Shown: positions 38,300-47,857, counted from the first letter of the stretch. The stretch is 64,000 nt of DNA from Chloroflexota bacterium (GCA_026389845.1 JAPLHB010000105.1:62001-126000), one strand, 5' to 3'. The notes: generated by a model from the letters alone, not told the origin. Made by a program: numbers and translations.

Positions 38300-39010
38300 A
38301 TGACACAGGGCAACGAGAAACGTTCGAGCACCGCAGCGGGCGTCGCCATGCGGGCCGGAACGATCGCGTTCGTCCTCGTTTTGCAGGCGGCGCTCCTGTT
38401 CGGCGGCGCGGGCCGGCTTGATTGGTCCTGGGCGTGGGTCTACTTTGGGATTTCACTGGCGACTTTGGCGGTCGGCGGAGCGATCATGCTCCGCACCAGC
38501 CCCGAGACGATCGCGGAGCGCGGCCGCCCCAAGGGGATACGGGGCTGGGACAAGGCTGTGAGCGGTGTTTTGGTTTCCGCCGGGTATGTAGCGCCTTCGC
38601 TGGCGGCGGCTCTGGATGTGCGCTTCGGCTGGACCGCGGCGCTCAGCGCGAGCTGGCACGCGGCAGGCGCGGTCGCCTTGACGCTGGGATTCGGGCTGAC
38701 CGTATGGGCGATGCACGCCAACGCGTACTTCTTCACGGCCGTCCGCATCCAGAGCGAGCGCGGGCATACCGTGTGCCGCTCCGGCCCTTACCGGTGCGTG
38801 CGCCACCCGGGATACGTGGGGTACGCGCTCCAGTCGCTGGCTGTGCCCTTCCTGCTGGGCTCGTTGTGGGCGCTCCTGCCGGCGCTCGCGGCCGTCGTCG
38901 CGATGGTGATCCGCACTGCGTTGGAGGACCGTATGCTGCAGGCTGAGCTGCCCGGTTACCGGGAGTACGCCGAGGAAGTCCGCTACCGCCTCATACCTGG
39001 CATCTGGTGA
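38300..39010 (+). CDS. ICMT-like isoprenylcysteine carboxyl methyltransferase family protein
   Basis: GPYRCVRHPGYVGYALQSLAVPFLLGS ... LPGYREYAEEVRYRLIPGIW. Confidence 0.9.
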   Translation: MTQGNEKRSSTAAGVAMRAGTIAFVLVLQAALLFGGAGRLDWSWAWVYFGISLATLAVGGAIMLRTSPETIAERGRPKGIRGWDKAVSGVLVSAGYVAPSLAAALDVRFGWTAALSASWHAAGAVALTLGFGLTVWAMHANAYFFTAVRIQSERGHTVCRSGPYRCVRHPGYVGYALQSLAVPFLLGSLWALLPALAAVVAMVIRTALEDRMLQAELPGYREYAEEVRYRLIPGIW

Positions 39011-39020
39011 GGAGGGTGAC

Positions 39021-39638
39021 ATGGCTGAATCCATCTTTCGCGCCGCCTTCTGGCTGCTGCTCGGCAGCATCTTCGTGATGCGCGCCTACTTCTCTTACCG
39101 CGTGCACCGGGCTGGCGAGCGATTGCTCCCTGACCGTGCGGCGGTCGAACGCGAGGGCCGCGGCGCGTTCGCCGTTCGCTTCGTCTTGTTCTTTGTCTTG
39201 CTGGCTTTCCTGGCACTCTACACGCTCGATGTGCCGTGGCTCCGGGTTCTCGCCATTCCGTTGCCATCCTGGTTGCGGTGGTTGGGGTTTGCCTTGGGGG
39301 TAGCCAGCGTGATCCTGTGGACCTGGACCCAGGCCACACTGGGTACGCAGTGGTCGGCGCAGTTGCAGCTCCGCGAAGATCATCGCCTGGTCACGACCGG
39401 CCCTTATGCCCGCGTGCGCCACCCGCTCTACACCGCCATGTTCGGGGTCAGCGTCGCGTTTGCCCTGGTGACGGCGAACTGGGCCTTCGTTCTCTTCGGC
39501 GTCCTGTGTATCGTCGGAATGCTCGTCCGGGTCCCGCGGGAGGAGTGCATGATGCTGGACGAGTTCGGGGCGGAGTATGCATCATACATGCAGCAGACGG
39601 GCCGGTTTTTCCCGCGCGTCTCGCGCTCAGGAAGGTGA
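39021..39638 (+). CDS. ICMT-like membrane methyltransferase
   Basis: GPYARVRHPLYTAMFG ... FGAEYASYMQQTGRFFP. Confidence 0.9.
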   Translation: MAESIFRAAFWLLLGSIFVMRAYFSYRVHRAGERLLPDRAAVEREGRGAFAVRFVLFFVLLAFLALYTLDVPWLRVLAIPLPSWLRWLGFALGVASVILWTWTQATLGTQWSAQLQLREDHRLVTTGPYARVRHPLYTAMFGVSVAFALVTANWAFVLFGVLCIVGMLVRVPREECMMLDEFGAEYASYMQQTGRFFPRVSRSGR

Positions 39639-39640
39639 AC

Positions 39641-40342
39641 ATGCCCAAAATCAGATGGATGAATGCTTCTCGCACTCTTTATGTCACCCGTGAGGTCCTG
39701 GGCCTCGTCGGCATGGGCGTGGCGCTGTTCTGGTCCGCCGGCCGGCTGGACTGGTGGCCGGCCTGGGCCGCGCTCGCGGTGATGGCCATCTGGACCGCGG
39801 CGACCGCCTTCATCGTCCTCCACTACAACCCTGACCTGCTGGCCGAGCGCCTGGGGCCGCGCAAGGGGGAAAAACGATGGGACGCGGCCATTGTCCCCCT
39901 CATGGGCCTGATCACCCTGGTGCGCTACATCCTCGCCGGACTGGATCAGCGTTACGGCTGGACGGGCGGTCTGCCGGCAGCGGTGCAGCTTGCCGCGCTG
40001 GCCCTGTGTACCCTGGGCTATGATGTCCTGTTCGTCTGGGCGATAGCTGCCAACGCTTTCTTCTCGCGGATCGTGCGCATCCAGCCCGAGCGCGGCCACA
40101 CGGTCGCGACCGGCGGCCCATACCGCTATGTGCGCCATCCCGCTTACGCCGGCGCGATCCTGTATGAATTGGCCGTGCCCTTCCTGCTCGCTTCCTGGCC
40201 GGCTTTGATCGCCAGCGGCTTGAGCATCCTCTTGCTCGTCCTCCGCACCGCACTCGAAGACCGCACCTTGCGGGCGGAGCTGACCGGCTATGCCGACTAT
40301 GCGCGCCAGGTGCGTTATCGTCTATTGCCGGGCATCTGGTAA
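39641..40342 (+). CDS. ICMT-like membrane methyltransferase
   Basis: GPYRYVRHPAYAGAILYELAVPFLLAS ... LTGYADYARQVRYRLLPGIW. Confidence 0.9.
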   Translation: MPKIRWMNASRTLYVTREVLGLVGMGVALFWSAGRLDWWPAWAALAVMAIWTAATAFIVLHYNPDLLAERLGPRKGEKRWDAAIVPLMGLITLVRYILAGLDQRYGWTGGLPAAVQLAALALCTLGYDVLFVWAIAANAFFSRIVRIQPERGHTVATGGPYRYVRHPAYAGAILYELAVPFLLASWPALIASGLSILLLVLRTALEDRTLRAELTGYADYARQVRYRLLPGIW

Positions 40343-40352
40343 GCGAGGAAAC

Positions 40353-40451
40353 ATGGCTGCGATCCGAATCGAAAGGCCCGAAGACATTCCCCAGGTACGC
40401 ATCGTCAACGAGTTGGCGTTTGGGCGGCCCGCAGATGGAGGTGATACATGA
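40353..40451 (+). pseudogene. GNAT N-terminal fragment (32 aa)
   Basis: MAAIRIERPEDIPQVRIVNELAFGRPADGGDT*; stop overlaps next start. Confidence 0.65.
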
Positions 40452-40990
40452 GAAATCGTTTTTTGACACAGGCCAAGCGAGAGTACAGTCCCCGGCAGCG
40501 ACTGGCGGCGTTGTTGGTCGAGGCCATCTTCTTCATGGTGATCTTTCCGTTCGCACTCCTGCTCCTGGGCGGGCTGCTTGACCGCTGGCTGGGTTGGTCG
40601 AAGCTGATGCAAGAGCCGATCAACGCCCTCATTGGCTGGCTGCTGATCGTGGGCGGCTGGCTCTTCTCCATGTGGTCAATCTATGTCCAGTTCACCCTGG
40701 GCCGGGGCACGCCCGTGCCACTGATGGCGACGCAGAAGCTGATTATCCGCCCCCCCTACGCCTACTGCCGCAACCCGATGAGCCTGGGCGCCATCGTGCT
40801 CTACCTGGGCGTGAGCGCGGCCGCCTCCTCGCCGGGCGCGGCCGTACTGGTCGTTCTGGGCGCGGTCGCACTGCTGACTTATATCAAGCTCGCGGAAGAG
40901 AAGGAGATGATCGCGCGTTTCGGCGAGGAGTACCTGGCGTATCGCCGCCGGGTACCGTTCCTCATTCCGAGGCTGAGAGGGGGCGGATGA
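40448..40990 (+). CDS. ICMT-like membrane methyltransferase
   Basis: RPPYAYCRNPMSLGAIVLYLGV ... FGEEYLAYRRRVPFLIP. Confidence 0.88.
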   Translation: MRNRFLTQAKREYSPRQRLAALLVEAIFFMVIFPFALLLLGGLLDRWLGWSKLMQEPINALIGWLLIVGGWLFSMWSIYVQFTLGRGTPVPLMATQKLIIRPPYAYCRNPMSLGAIVLYLGVSAAASSPGAAVLVVLGAVALLTYIKLAEEKEMIARFGEEYLAYRRRVPFLIPRLRGGG

Positions 40991-41283
40991 TGGAGATCGG
41001 CGCCTATCTCTTTGTGGCCGGGATCATCTGGCTTATTTGGCTGGCTCTGCGGCCACGAGTCCGGCGTAAGCTGGGCGCCTACGCCGGACTCTCCCTGCTG
41101 CTCGCACTGAGCGACCTGATCCTCTTCTACCTGCTCTCAACCCGGGCGGGTCTGCTGCGCATCGGCGTCATGGGCAGCTTGAGCATCGTACGACCGGGAC
41201 CTGCCGGAGGTGATCGCCCTGCGCCGGCAACTGATCGCCGAAGCGCCGCGATGCCACTTCCTCGGCTGTTCAGCACTCGATAG
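40987..41283 (+). CDS. Small membrane protein, C-terminus fused out of frame to a methyltransferase fragment
   Basis: TM-rich 60 aa then frame change into antisense-free MTase remnant. Confidence 0.45.
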   Translation: MMEIGAYLFVAGIIWLIWLALRPRVRRKLGAYAGLSLLLALSDLILFYLLSTRAGLLRIGVMGSLSIVRPGPAGGDRPAPATDRRSAAMPLPRLFSTR

Positions 41284-41434
41284 CGCCTGGCTGCTCGATG
41301 AACGGTTCCCCTTCCAGTACCCTGAGCCGCGTCTGGACCGTGCTCTATTGGTGCGCCATATTCCATTTTTCACCAAGACGATAGACATTTTCCAATACCA
41401 ACTTCGAGGAGGCCAACATGTCCGAGACTACTAA
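41189..41434 (+). pseudogene. LCMT-like methyltransferase remnant with internal deletion
   Basis: YDRDLPEVIALRRQLIAEAPRCHFLGCSALDSAWL joined to YPEPRLDRALLVRHIPFFTKTIDIFQYQL; both halves match 41418 gene. Confidence 0.85.
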
Positions 41435-42248
41435 CCAAAACCTGAGCGGCGTGGCTGAAACGCTGCTCATGACGCTCTACATCCGGGCAATGGAATCGCA
41501 GCGCCCGGACGCGATGATCAAAGACGAGAAAGCCGTAGCTCTGGTCACGCAGATGAGTTATGACTTCGACCGGGTCAAGCAGATCAAGATGGACGAGGAT
41601 GACAAGGTGACGGTGATCTTGCGCAACTTGGAATTCGACCGCTACGCGCGGGATTTCCTGACCCGCCACCCGGAGGCGGTTGTGGTCCACATCGGCTGCG
41701 GCCTCGATTCGCGCTTCGAGCGCGTGGACAATGGCCAGGTCGAATGGTACGACCTGGATTTGCCGGACGTCATCGAGCTGCGCCGGAAATTCATCGGCGG
41801 CGAGGGGAAACGCTATCACTTGCTGGGCTGCTCGGCGTTCCACAGCGCCTGGCTGGACGCAGTGAGCGCACATCGCCAGTGCCCCTTCCTATTTCTGGCC
41901 GAAGGTGTCTTGATGTACTTTGAGGAAGCACAGGTCAAGTCGTTGGTGCTCATGCTGCGTGACCATTTTCCCGGCGCGGAGCTGGTCATCGATGCCTTTT
42001 CGCCGTACAGCGTCTGGGCGAACAACCTCCGCCTGTCCATCACCAAGTTCGGCGTCCGCTATCACTGGGGGCTCAAACATGGCCAGGAGATCGAAAGCTG
42101 GGGTGACGGCATCCACCTGCTCGATGAGTGGGGCTACTTTGACCGGCCTGAACCGCGGCTGGATCACATTCGATGGATGCGCCACATCCCGCTCCTGGCC
42201 AGGGTGTTGCGTATCTACCACTACCGCCTTGGAAAGGCAGCAGAGTGA
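41418..42248 (+). CDS. LCMT/TcmP-like class I SAM methyltransferase
   Basis: VVVHIGCGLDSRFERVDNGQVEWYDLDLPDVIELRR. Confidence 0.92.
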   Translation: MSETTNQNLSGVAETLLMTLYIRAMESQRPDAMIKDEKAVALVTQMSYDFDRVKQIKMDEDDKVTVILRNLEFDRYARDFLTRHPEAVVVHIGCGLDSRFERVDNGQVEWYDLDLPDVIELRRKFIGGEGKRYHLLGCSAFHSAWLDAVSAHRQCPFLFLAEGVLMYFEEAQVKSLVLMLRDHFPGAELVIDAFSPYSVWANNLRLSITKFGVRYHWGLKHGQEIESWGDGIHLLDEWGYFDRPEPRLDHIRWMRHIPLLARVLRIYHYRLGKAAE

Positions 42249-42287
42249 AAAGGCCTTCCATTTTTTATAGGCAAAAAGGGGGCCAAC

Positions 42288-42335
42288 ATGTCCGAGACAT
42301 CTCATCAAGACCTGAGCGGCGTGGCGGAAGGGTAA
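42288..42335 (+). pseudogene. 5' remnant of another LCMT-like gene copy
   Basis: MSETSHQDLSGVAEG* versus MSETTNQNLSGVAET of the 41418 gene. Confidence 0.85.
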
Positions 42336-42367
42336 TGAAGCCCGCACTATTTTGAGAGGAGGGCCAA

Positions 42368-43174
42368 ATGCCCACACATACTATCCGCAACCTGAACGCA
42401 GTCTCCCAGACGCTCCTGATACCAGTGTATTTTCGGGCGATGGAGAGCCAACGCCCCGATGCATTGGTGCGAGATTCCAAGGCAGTGGAGCTGGTCGGCC
42501 AGCTCGACTATGACTTCTCCGGCGTCCAGAGGCTGAAGGACGAACAGGTCAATTACCTGCTGCGCATGAGAGAGTTCGACCGCCTGGCGTGGGCGTTCCT
42601 GGCAGAGCACCCCGAGGGGGTGATCGTCGACCTGGGCTGCGGGCTCGACACCCGCTTCGAGCGGGTCGATAACGGGCAAGTAGAGTGGTACGGCCTCGAT
42701 CTGCCGGAGGTGATGGAGCTGAGGAAAGAGCTGCTCGAAGAGACACCGCGTAGTCATTTCATTGGGTGTTCGGTGCTCGATTTCTCGTGGATGGATGCCC
42801 TGAGCGGCCAGGCGGGCAAGCATATCCTCTTTCTGGCTGAGGCTATGCTGGTTTATCTGGAAGAGGCCGACGTCAAGCGGTTGGTGCAGGCGCTCGCTGA
42901 GCGCTTCCCCGGCGCGGAGCTGGTGTGCGACGCGTACTCGCCGGTGGTGGTTCGCTTTCATCCGCGCCCGTCGGCTGTGGCCCGGCCGCGCTGGGGACTG
43001 AAGGATGATCGGGATGTGGAAGCATGGGCGCCCGGCATTCGCCTGCTCAGCCAGTGGTATTACTTCGACAAGCCAGAGCCGCGCCTGGGTGCCTTCCAGC
43101 TCATGCGGTACATCCCATTCGTCGCCAGGGTGGTGCGTATCGTGCATTACCGGCTTGGAGAGGCAGCAGGGTGA
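42368..43174 (+). CDS. LCMT/TcmP-like class I SAM methyltransferase
   Basis: VIVDLGCGLDTRFERVDNGQVEWYGLDLPEVMELRK. Confidence 0.92.
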   Translation: MPTHTIRNLNAVSQTLLIPVYFRAMESQRPDALVRDSKAVELVGQLDYDFSGVQRLKDEQVNYLLRMREFDRLAWAFLAEHPEGVIVDLGCGLDTRFERVDNGQVEWYGLDLPEVMELRKELLEETPRSHFIGCSVLDFSWMDALSGQAGKHILFLAEAMLVYLEEADVKRLVQALAERFPGAELVCDAYSPVVVRFHPRPSAVARPRWGLKDDRDVEAWAPGIRLLSQWYYFDKPEPRLGAFQLMRYIPFVARVVRIVHYRLGEAAG

Positions 43175-43406
43175 GAAGAGCTTTTATTGCGGACAATGAG
43201 GAGGACCTATGCAAGCAAAACCCAATTTCATAGTGTCTCTCTCCGATCGCGCGCTGCCACCGTGGCGACGACTTAGTGGCTGCGCTCGAAGGCTTGATGC
43301 GCCAATCTGGCTCGCTCTTTCCTCCTTCGGAGAGTGTCAAATGCTGACCTATCGTCCCGCCACTGCAGAGCAAATAGCCTTGCACCTGGATCGCAAGAGG
43401 TGTAGC

Positions 43407-46400
43407 ATGAACACGTCTACTGAAAACAGTTTGCTCTCTGCCACACTCGTCTTCGCCGCCATCGTGGCGCTGGTTCTTGCCCTCCACACAGCGCACGTGG
43501 AGGGCGCGCCCTTTGCCCCCGCACAAGAGGGCGTGACACCCAAGGCGTCGCCCCCGGCGGGCGTTGATCTGGATGTCACCTTCATCAACCGCGCCCCGCT
43601 GTACAAGGCGTACTGCGTCGAGTACCCGTGGGATGTCCCCAATCAGCCGGGCATCCCCTTCCTCTGCCCCGACACCGAAAACGACCGGCGCTGGCCCGAG
43701 CCCGGCGAAATCGTCACCTTCACTGCCCACATCATCAACAAGGGGACGGTCGCCAGTCCCCCCTTCGACTTCGCCTGGTACATCGACGGCGCCGAGGTCG
43801 CTCGCGGCACGCTGCCCTCGCTGGCCTCGGCGGCCGAGGTCACCACCATCTACCGTTGGCCCTGGGCGCACGGCCTGTCGCCCGACGGGCAGCGGGCGCT
43901 AGGCGAGCACACGGTGCGCTTTACCGCCGATCCAGCCGATGCTGTCGCCGAGACCTTCGAGAGCAACAACGCGTTGGAAGACCGCACGGATGCCATGAGC
44001 TTCAGCATCTACCTCCCGCCGGACGTGTACGACGCCTATGACGTGCCGGCTGACCCGCGGTGGCCCTGGTCGGCGGAGGACTGGCTCCAGAAGCAGATCG
44101 CGACCATGAACGCCGCCTTTGCCAACTCGATCTACCCCGTGACGCCGCAGGGGGCGACAGTGCGGGTGCGCATCAACACCATTGGCGTCACCGCCACCCA
44201 TCCCGGGCCGGACGGCGCGCACGATGGCAGTTGGTACCTCACGGACGACGTCCGGTGTGATGGCTGCGGCTATTATGACGCCGCGACCGACATTGACTGG
44301 GGGCTGGTGCACGAGCTGAGCCATCAGGGGGCGATCATTGACATGTATGCCATTGGCGTCTATGCGGCCAACGTCACCGTGCTGAACAAGGACGGGCTGC
44401 CGGCCAACGTGGGCTTCGGCTGGAACAACGGGGGGCTCATGGGCGGCGGCGACACCGCACCCCACAACGATCCGCACCTCTACGACAGCCACTCGGCGGG
44501 GGGCGCTTCGACCTTCAGCGGCTACCGCAACGGCTACTTCGGCGCCTACCTGTTCGATATCCCCCTTGACAACTACGTACGCGTCCTCGATAGCACAGGG
44601 AACCCCGCGCCTGGCGTCACAGTGGCGCTCTACCAGCGCACCGGCCCCTGGGATCCGACCGGGCACATGGAGGTGGACAACATTCCCGAGATCAGCGGCA
44701 TCACCGACGCCAACGGCGTCTTCCGCTTGCCAAATCGCTCGGCCAACGGCGGCACAGTGACCGCCAACGGCCACGTGATGCACGACAACCCCTTTGGCGT
44801 GGTGGACATCATCGGCAACCAGGGCCTCTTTCTGATGCGGCTGGCCACGGACGGCCACGAGGAGTTCCACTGGCTGGACATCACGCAGTTCAACCTGGCC
44901 TACTGGTCGGGAGACACCATCAGCCACACCTTCACCATCGCGTCCCACGTGCCGCCGCCGGCAGGCCCGGCCGCGCCGGAGTTGCTGAGCGTCCGCATCG
45001 AGGGCCTGCGGGCCAGGCTGGATTGGCTGCCCAGCCCCTCCCCTGGGGTGGTCGGCTACCGGGTGTACCGCGCCGCGGCGCCCCAGTATCGCTACGTCGC
45101 TGCCAGTGGCGTACTGACAGCCACCCACTTCGAGGAGGACTCGGCTGGGTTCGGCGACGGTGAGCATCGGATCTACGCGGTGACCGCGGTGGACGGCCAG
45201 GGCCGGGAGAGCGGCTTCGGCGAGCTAGCCTACGCGCCCGGCCTGGAGGTCCCGGCCGCCGTGGCCCTGGCGCCCGATGGGTCGCGAACGGTGCTCAACA
45301 ACTGGAACATGTATCCTCTACTCCGCCAGCGCACGGACGGCCGCTTCACCCACCGGCTGGTCAACGTGCACTACGACCTGGGCAACGTCGGCTTCCTGGC
45401 CTACGACCCGGCGGGCTTGCTGCTGGTCAGCGGCTTTGGCGAGTCGCCATTTGGCCGCCACGCGGTGCGCGTCTACGACTCCGATCTGCGCCCGCTGACG
45501 GCTTTCGGCGACGAGGGCACGGCGCCCGGCCAGTTCCAGGCGCCGGCCGGGGTGGCCAGTTGGGGCCAGACCTGCACCTACGGAGGCCCGTACCAGGCAG
45601 ACGCGCACACGTTGCTCCTGCTACACCTGGACGGCACCGTCACAGGCGCGCAAGGCGAGCCGGGCACGGCGCATGGCGCCAGCTTTGCCGCAAGCCGCTA
45701 CGGCCAGGGGGTGCTGGTAGACGATGGCGACACCCTCACCTACGCCGCCGCAGGAAACATCGATGCCACGCAGGGAGCCGTCGAATTCTGGCTGCGCCCC
45801 GATTGGGCTGGTGATGACGGCAGCAACCACACGCTCTTCTGGTGGGGAGAAGGCTCCGAGTTTCTGCATCTGCGCAAGGACGGCATCAGCAACCTGGTCT
45901 TCGATCGCTTTTATGCCGACGGGAGTTGTGGCGCACCGCACCACGTGGCGGATTGGCGGGCCGGTGAGTGGCATCACTTGGCTTTCACCTGGCAGGGGAC
46001 CGAAATGCGCCTGTATGAGGACGGTCAGGAGGTGGCACGGACGGAGTGTGGAGGGATCGCCCGGCCAACGGCGAGCATCTTCTACGTCGGCTCGGGCATG
46101 GGCGGTGAGTTGGCCGTCGATGCCCTCATCGACGAGTTGCGCATCAGCGACATGCCGCGGCTGGGCAACAGCGAGACGTGCAACCGCCTCCTGGTCGCCG
46201 ACAGCGGCAACCATCGCGTGCAGGCGTTCGACAGCCTGGGACGCTTTGTCAGCGCATTCGGCACGTTCGGGAGCGGGCCTGGTCGCTTCAACAATCCACA
46301 GGGCCTGGTCGTGGATTCCAACGGCCGGGTGATCGTGGTCGACCAGGGCAACAACCGGCTGGTGGTCTTGGGCTTCGACGGGCAGGCCTTCGGCTTTTTA

Positions 46401-46703
46401 GACAGCTTCATTGCCGGGTTCAACGCGCCTACCGGCGTAGCGGCCGATGCGTGGGGTAACCTGGCCGTGGCCGACACGGGCAACCACCGCGTCGTCGTGC
46501 TCAGCCCTGAGGGCGACTTTTTGGCCCAATTCACTGCGCCCAATGACGGTTACAGCGGAACCTTCAACACACCGCGCGGGGTGGCGGTGGAGCCGGATGG
46601 CAACTTGGTCGTCGCTGACACAGGCAATCACCGCGTCGTCACGGTGCGCGACGCTCTGCCGGGATGTTGGCGGATCTGGCTTCCCGTGATCATTCGGCGT
46701 TAG
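43407..46703 (+). CDS. Large secreted protein with CARDB-like, HEXXH, LamG-like and NHL repeat regions
   Basis: Signal peptide; VHELSHQGAIID; LWLRPDWAGDDGSNHTLFWWGEG LamG-like; ADSGNHRVQAFDSLGRFVSAFGTFGSGPGRFNNPQGLVVD NHL repeats. Confidence 0.85.
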   Translation: MNTSTENSLLSATLVFAAIVALVLALHTAHVEGAPFAPAQEGVTPKASPPAGVDLDVTFINRAPLYKAYCVEYPWDVPNQPGIPFLCPDTENDRRWPEPGEIVTFTAHIINKGTVASPPFDFAWYIDGAEVARGTLPSLASAAEVTTIYRWPWAHGLSPDGQRALGEHTVRFTADPADAVAETFESNNALEDRTDAMSFSIYLPPDVYDAYDVPADPRWPWSAEDWLQKQIATMNAAFANSIYPVTPQGATVRVRINTIGVTATHPGPDGAHDGSWYLTDDVRCDGCGYYDAATDIDWGLVHELSHQGAIIDMYAIGVYAANVTVLNKDGLPANVGFGWNNGGLMGGGDTAPHNDPHLYDSHSAGGASTFSGYRNGYFGAYLFDIPLDNYVRVLDSTGNPAPGVTVALYQRTGPWDPTGHMEVDNIPEISGITDANGVFRLPNRSANGGTVTANGHVMHDNPFGVVDIIGNQGLFLMRLATDGHEEFHWLDITQFNLAYWSGDTISHTFTIASHVPPPAGPAAPELLSVRIEGLRARLDWLPSPSPGVVGYRVYRAAAPQYRYVAASGVLTATHFEEDSAGFGDGEHRIYAVTAVDGQGRESGFGELAYAPGLEVPAAVALAPDGSRTVLNNWNMYPLLRQRTDGRFTHRLVNVHYDLGNVGFLAYDPAGLLLVSGFGESPFGRHAVRVYDSDLRPLTAFGDEGTAPGQFQAPAGVASWGQTCTYGGPYQADAHTLLLLHLDGTVTGAQGEPGTAHGASFAASRYGQGVLVDDGDTLTYAAAGNIDATQGAVEFWLRPDWAGDDGSNHTLFWWGEGSEFLHLRKDGISNLVFDRFYADGSCGAPHHVADWRAGEWHHLAFTWQGTEMRLYEDGQEVARTECGGIARPTASIFYVGSGMGGELAVDALIDELRISDMPRLGNSETCNRLLVADSGNHRVQAFDSLGRFVSAFGTFGSGPGRFNNPQGLVVDSNGRVIVVDQGNNRLVVLGFDGQAFGFLDSFIAGFNAPTGVAADAWGNLAVADTGNHRVVVLSPEGDFLAQFTAPNDGYSGTFNTPRGVAVEPDGNLVVADTGNHRVVTVRDALPGCWRIWLPVIIRR

Positions 46704-46841
46704 AGAGGCCGAGGAAGCGGGGCGATGTAGTACACAGGTGGCCTGAGGCGCAGGGGCTTCGCTCATGGAAGAGCCTGCCTGGCCTGGCAAGGTGGCAAGG
46801 GCCTGATCATCCTGCTCCTGCTGGTCGCGTCGTGCGTCGCG

Positions 46842-47784
46842 TTGCCCCCAAGGCCGACACCCTCCCCTCCGACGGCCGCCGTCACGACGACAAATGCGCC
46901 CCAAAGGGGGGCTGCGCTCTTGGCCGAGAAGACCGCCCGGCTGCGCCGGTTGGCGGCGGCCGGCGATGAAGAGGCGCTCGCCGAAGCACTGGACCACAGC
47001 ACAGTTCCCATACCGGCCGGAGAGTTCACCATGGGCAGCGAGACCGGCCGCGACGACGAACGGCCAGTGCATCGCGTCTATCTCGACGCCTACGAGCTAG
47101 ACCGCTACGAAGTGACCAACGCGCAATACCGCCGCTTCCTGCTGGCCGCCGGCGGTCGGTCGCCCGCTTATTGGACCGGAGACGCATATCCACCCGGCCA
47201 GGCCGACTACCCCGTGGTCGGCGTGAGCTGGGACGACGCGGACGCGTATTGCCGGTGGGCGGGCAAGCGGCTGCCGACCGAGGCCGAGTGGGAGAAAGCC
47301 TGTCGCGGCGCGGATGGCCGCGTTCTATCCCTGGGGCAACACGTGGGCGTCGAGCCGGGCCAACGTGGACGCGGTGGGCTGGCGCCCCACCGCTGCGACG
47401 CAAGACGCGGCCGCCGAGACCGTCTGGGATGTCGCCTGACGCCAGTTGGCGCTGCCGCCCCGCTCCGCCGGTCCGACGCTACAGCCGATCGGCTCGCACC
47501 CCGACGGCGTCAGCCCCTACGGCATCCTGGACATGGTGGGCAACGCCTTGGAGTGGGTGACGGACTGGTACAACTGGTCCGACTACTCCAAGCTGCCGGC
47601 GCGCCATCCCCTTGTGGCCGGACCGCCCTGGAACCACTGCCGGCGCGGCTCGTCCTGGTACGATCCAGTGGGCACACCGGCCTGGACGCAGACGCCCAGC
47701 CGCTGTGCTGCGCGCAACTCCAGCCACGAGATGCGCGATCCGCGCGGCGGCTTCCGCTGCGCGCGCCCGGGAAGGATTGAATGA
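46842..47784 (+). pseudogene. Formylglycine-generating-enzyme/SUMF1-like lipoprotein gene disrupted by a frameshift and a stop
   Basis: IPAGEFTMGSETGRDDERPVHRVYLDAYELDRYEVTNAQYRRFL; FYPWGNTW in another frame; TGA at 47437; then GILDMVGNALEWVTDWY. Confidence 0.85.
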
Positions 47785-47857
47785 GCGCCGCTGCAAATGT
47801 GAGCATCTCACTCAAACAATCAAATCAGAATCCAGCTCGAACAGGAGAGGAGGTCCT

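Noticed and set aside
43899-45167. 422-aa minus-strand ORF
   Set aside because: Antisense of the LamG/NHL secreted protein.
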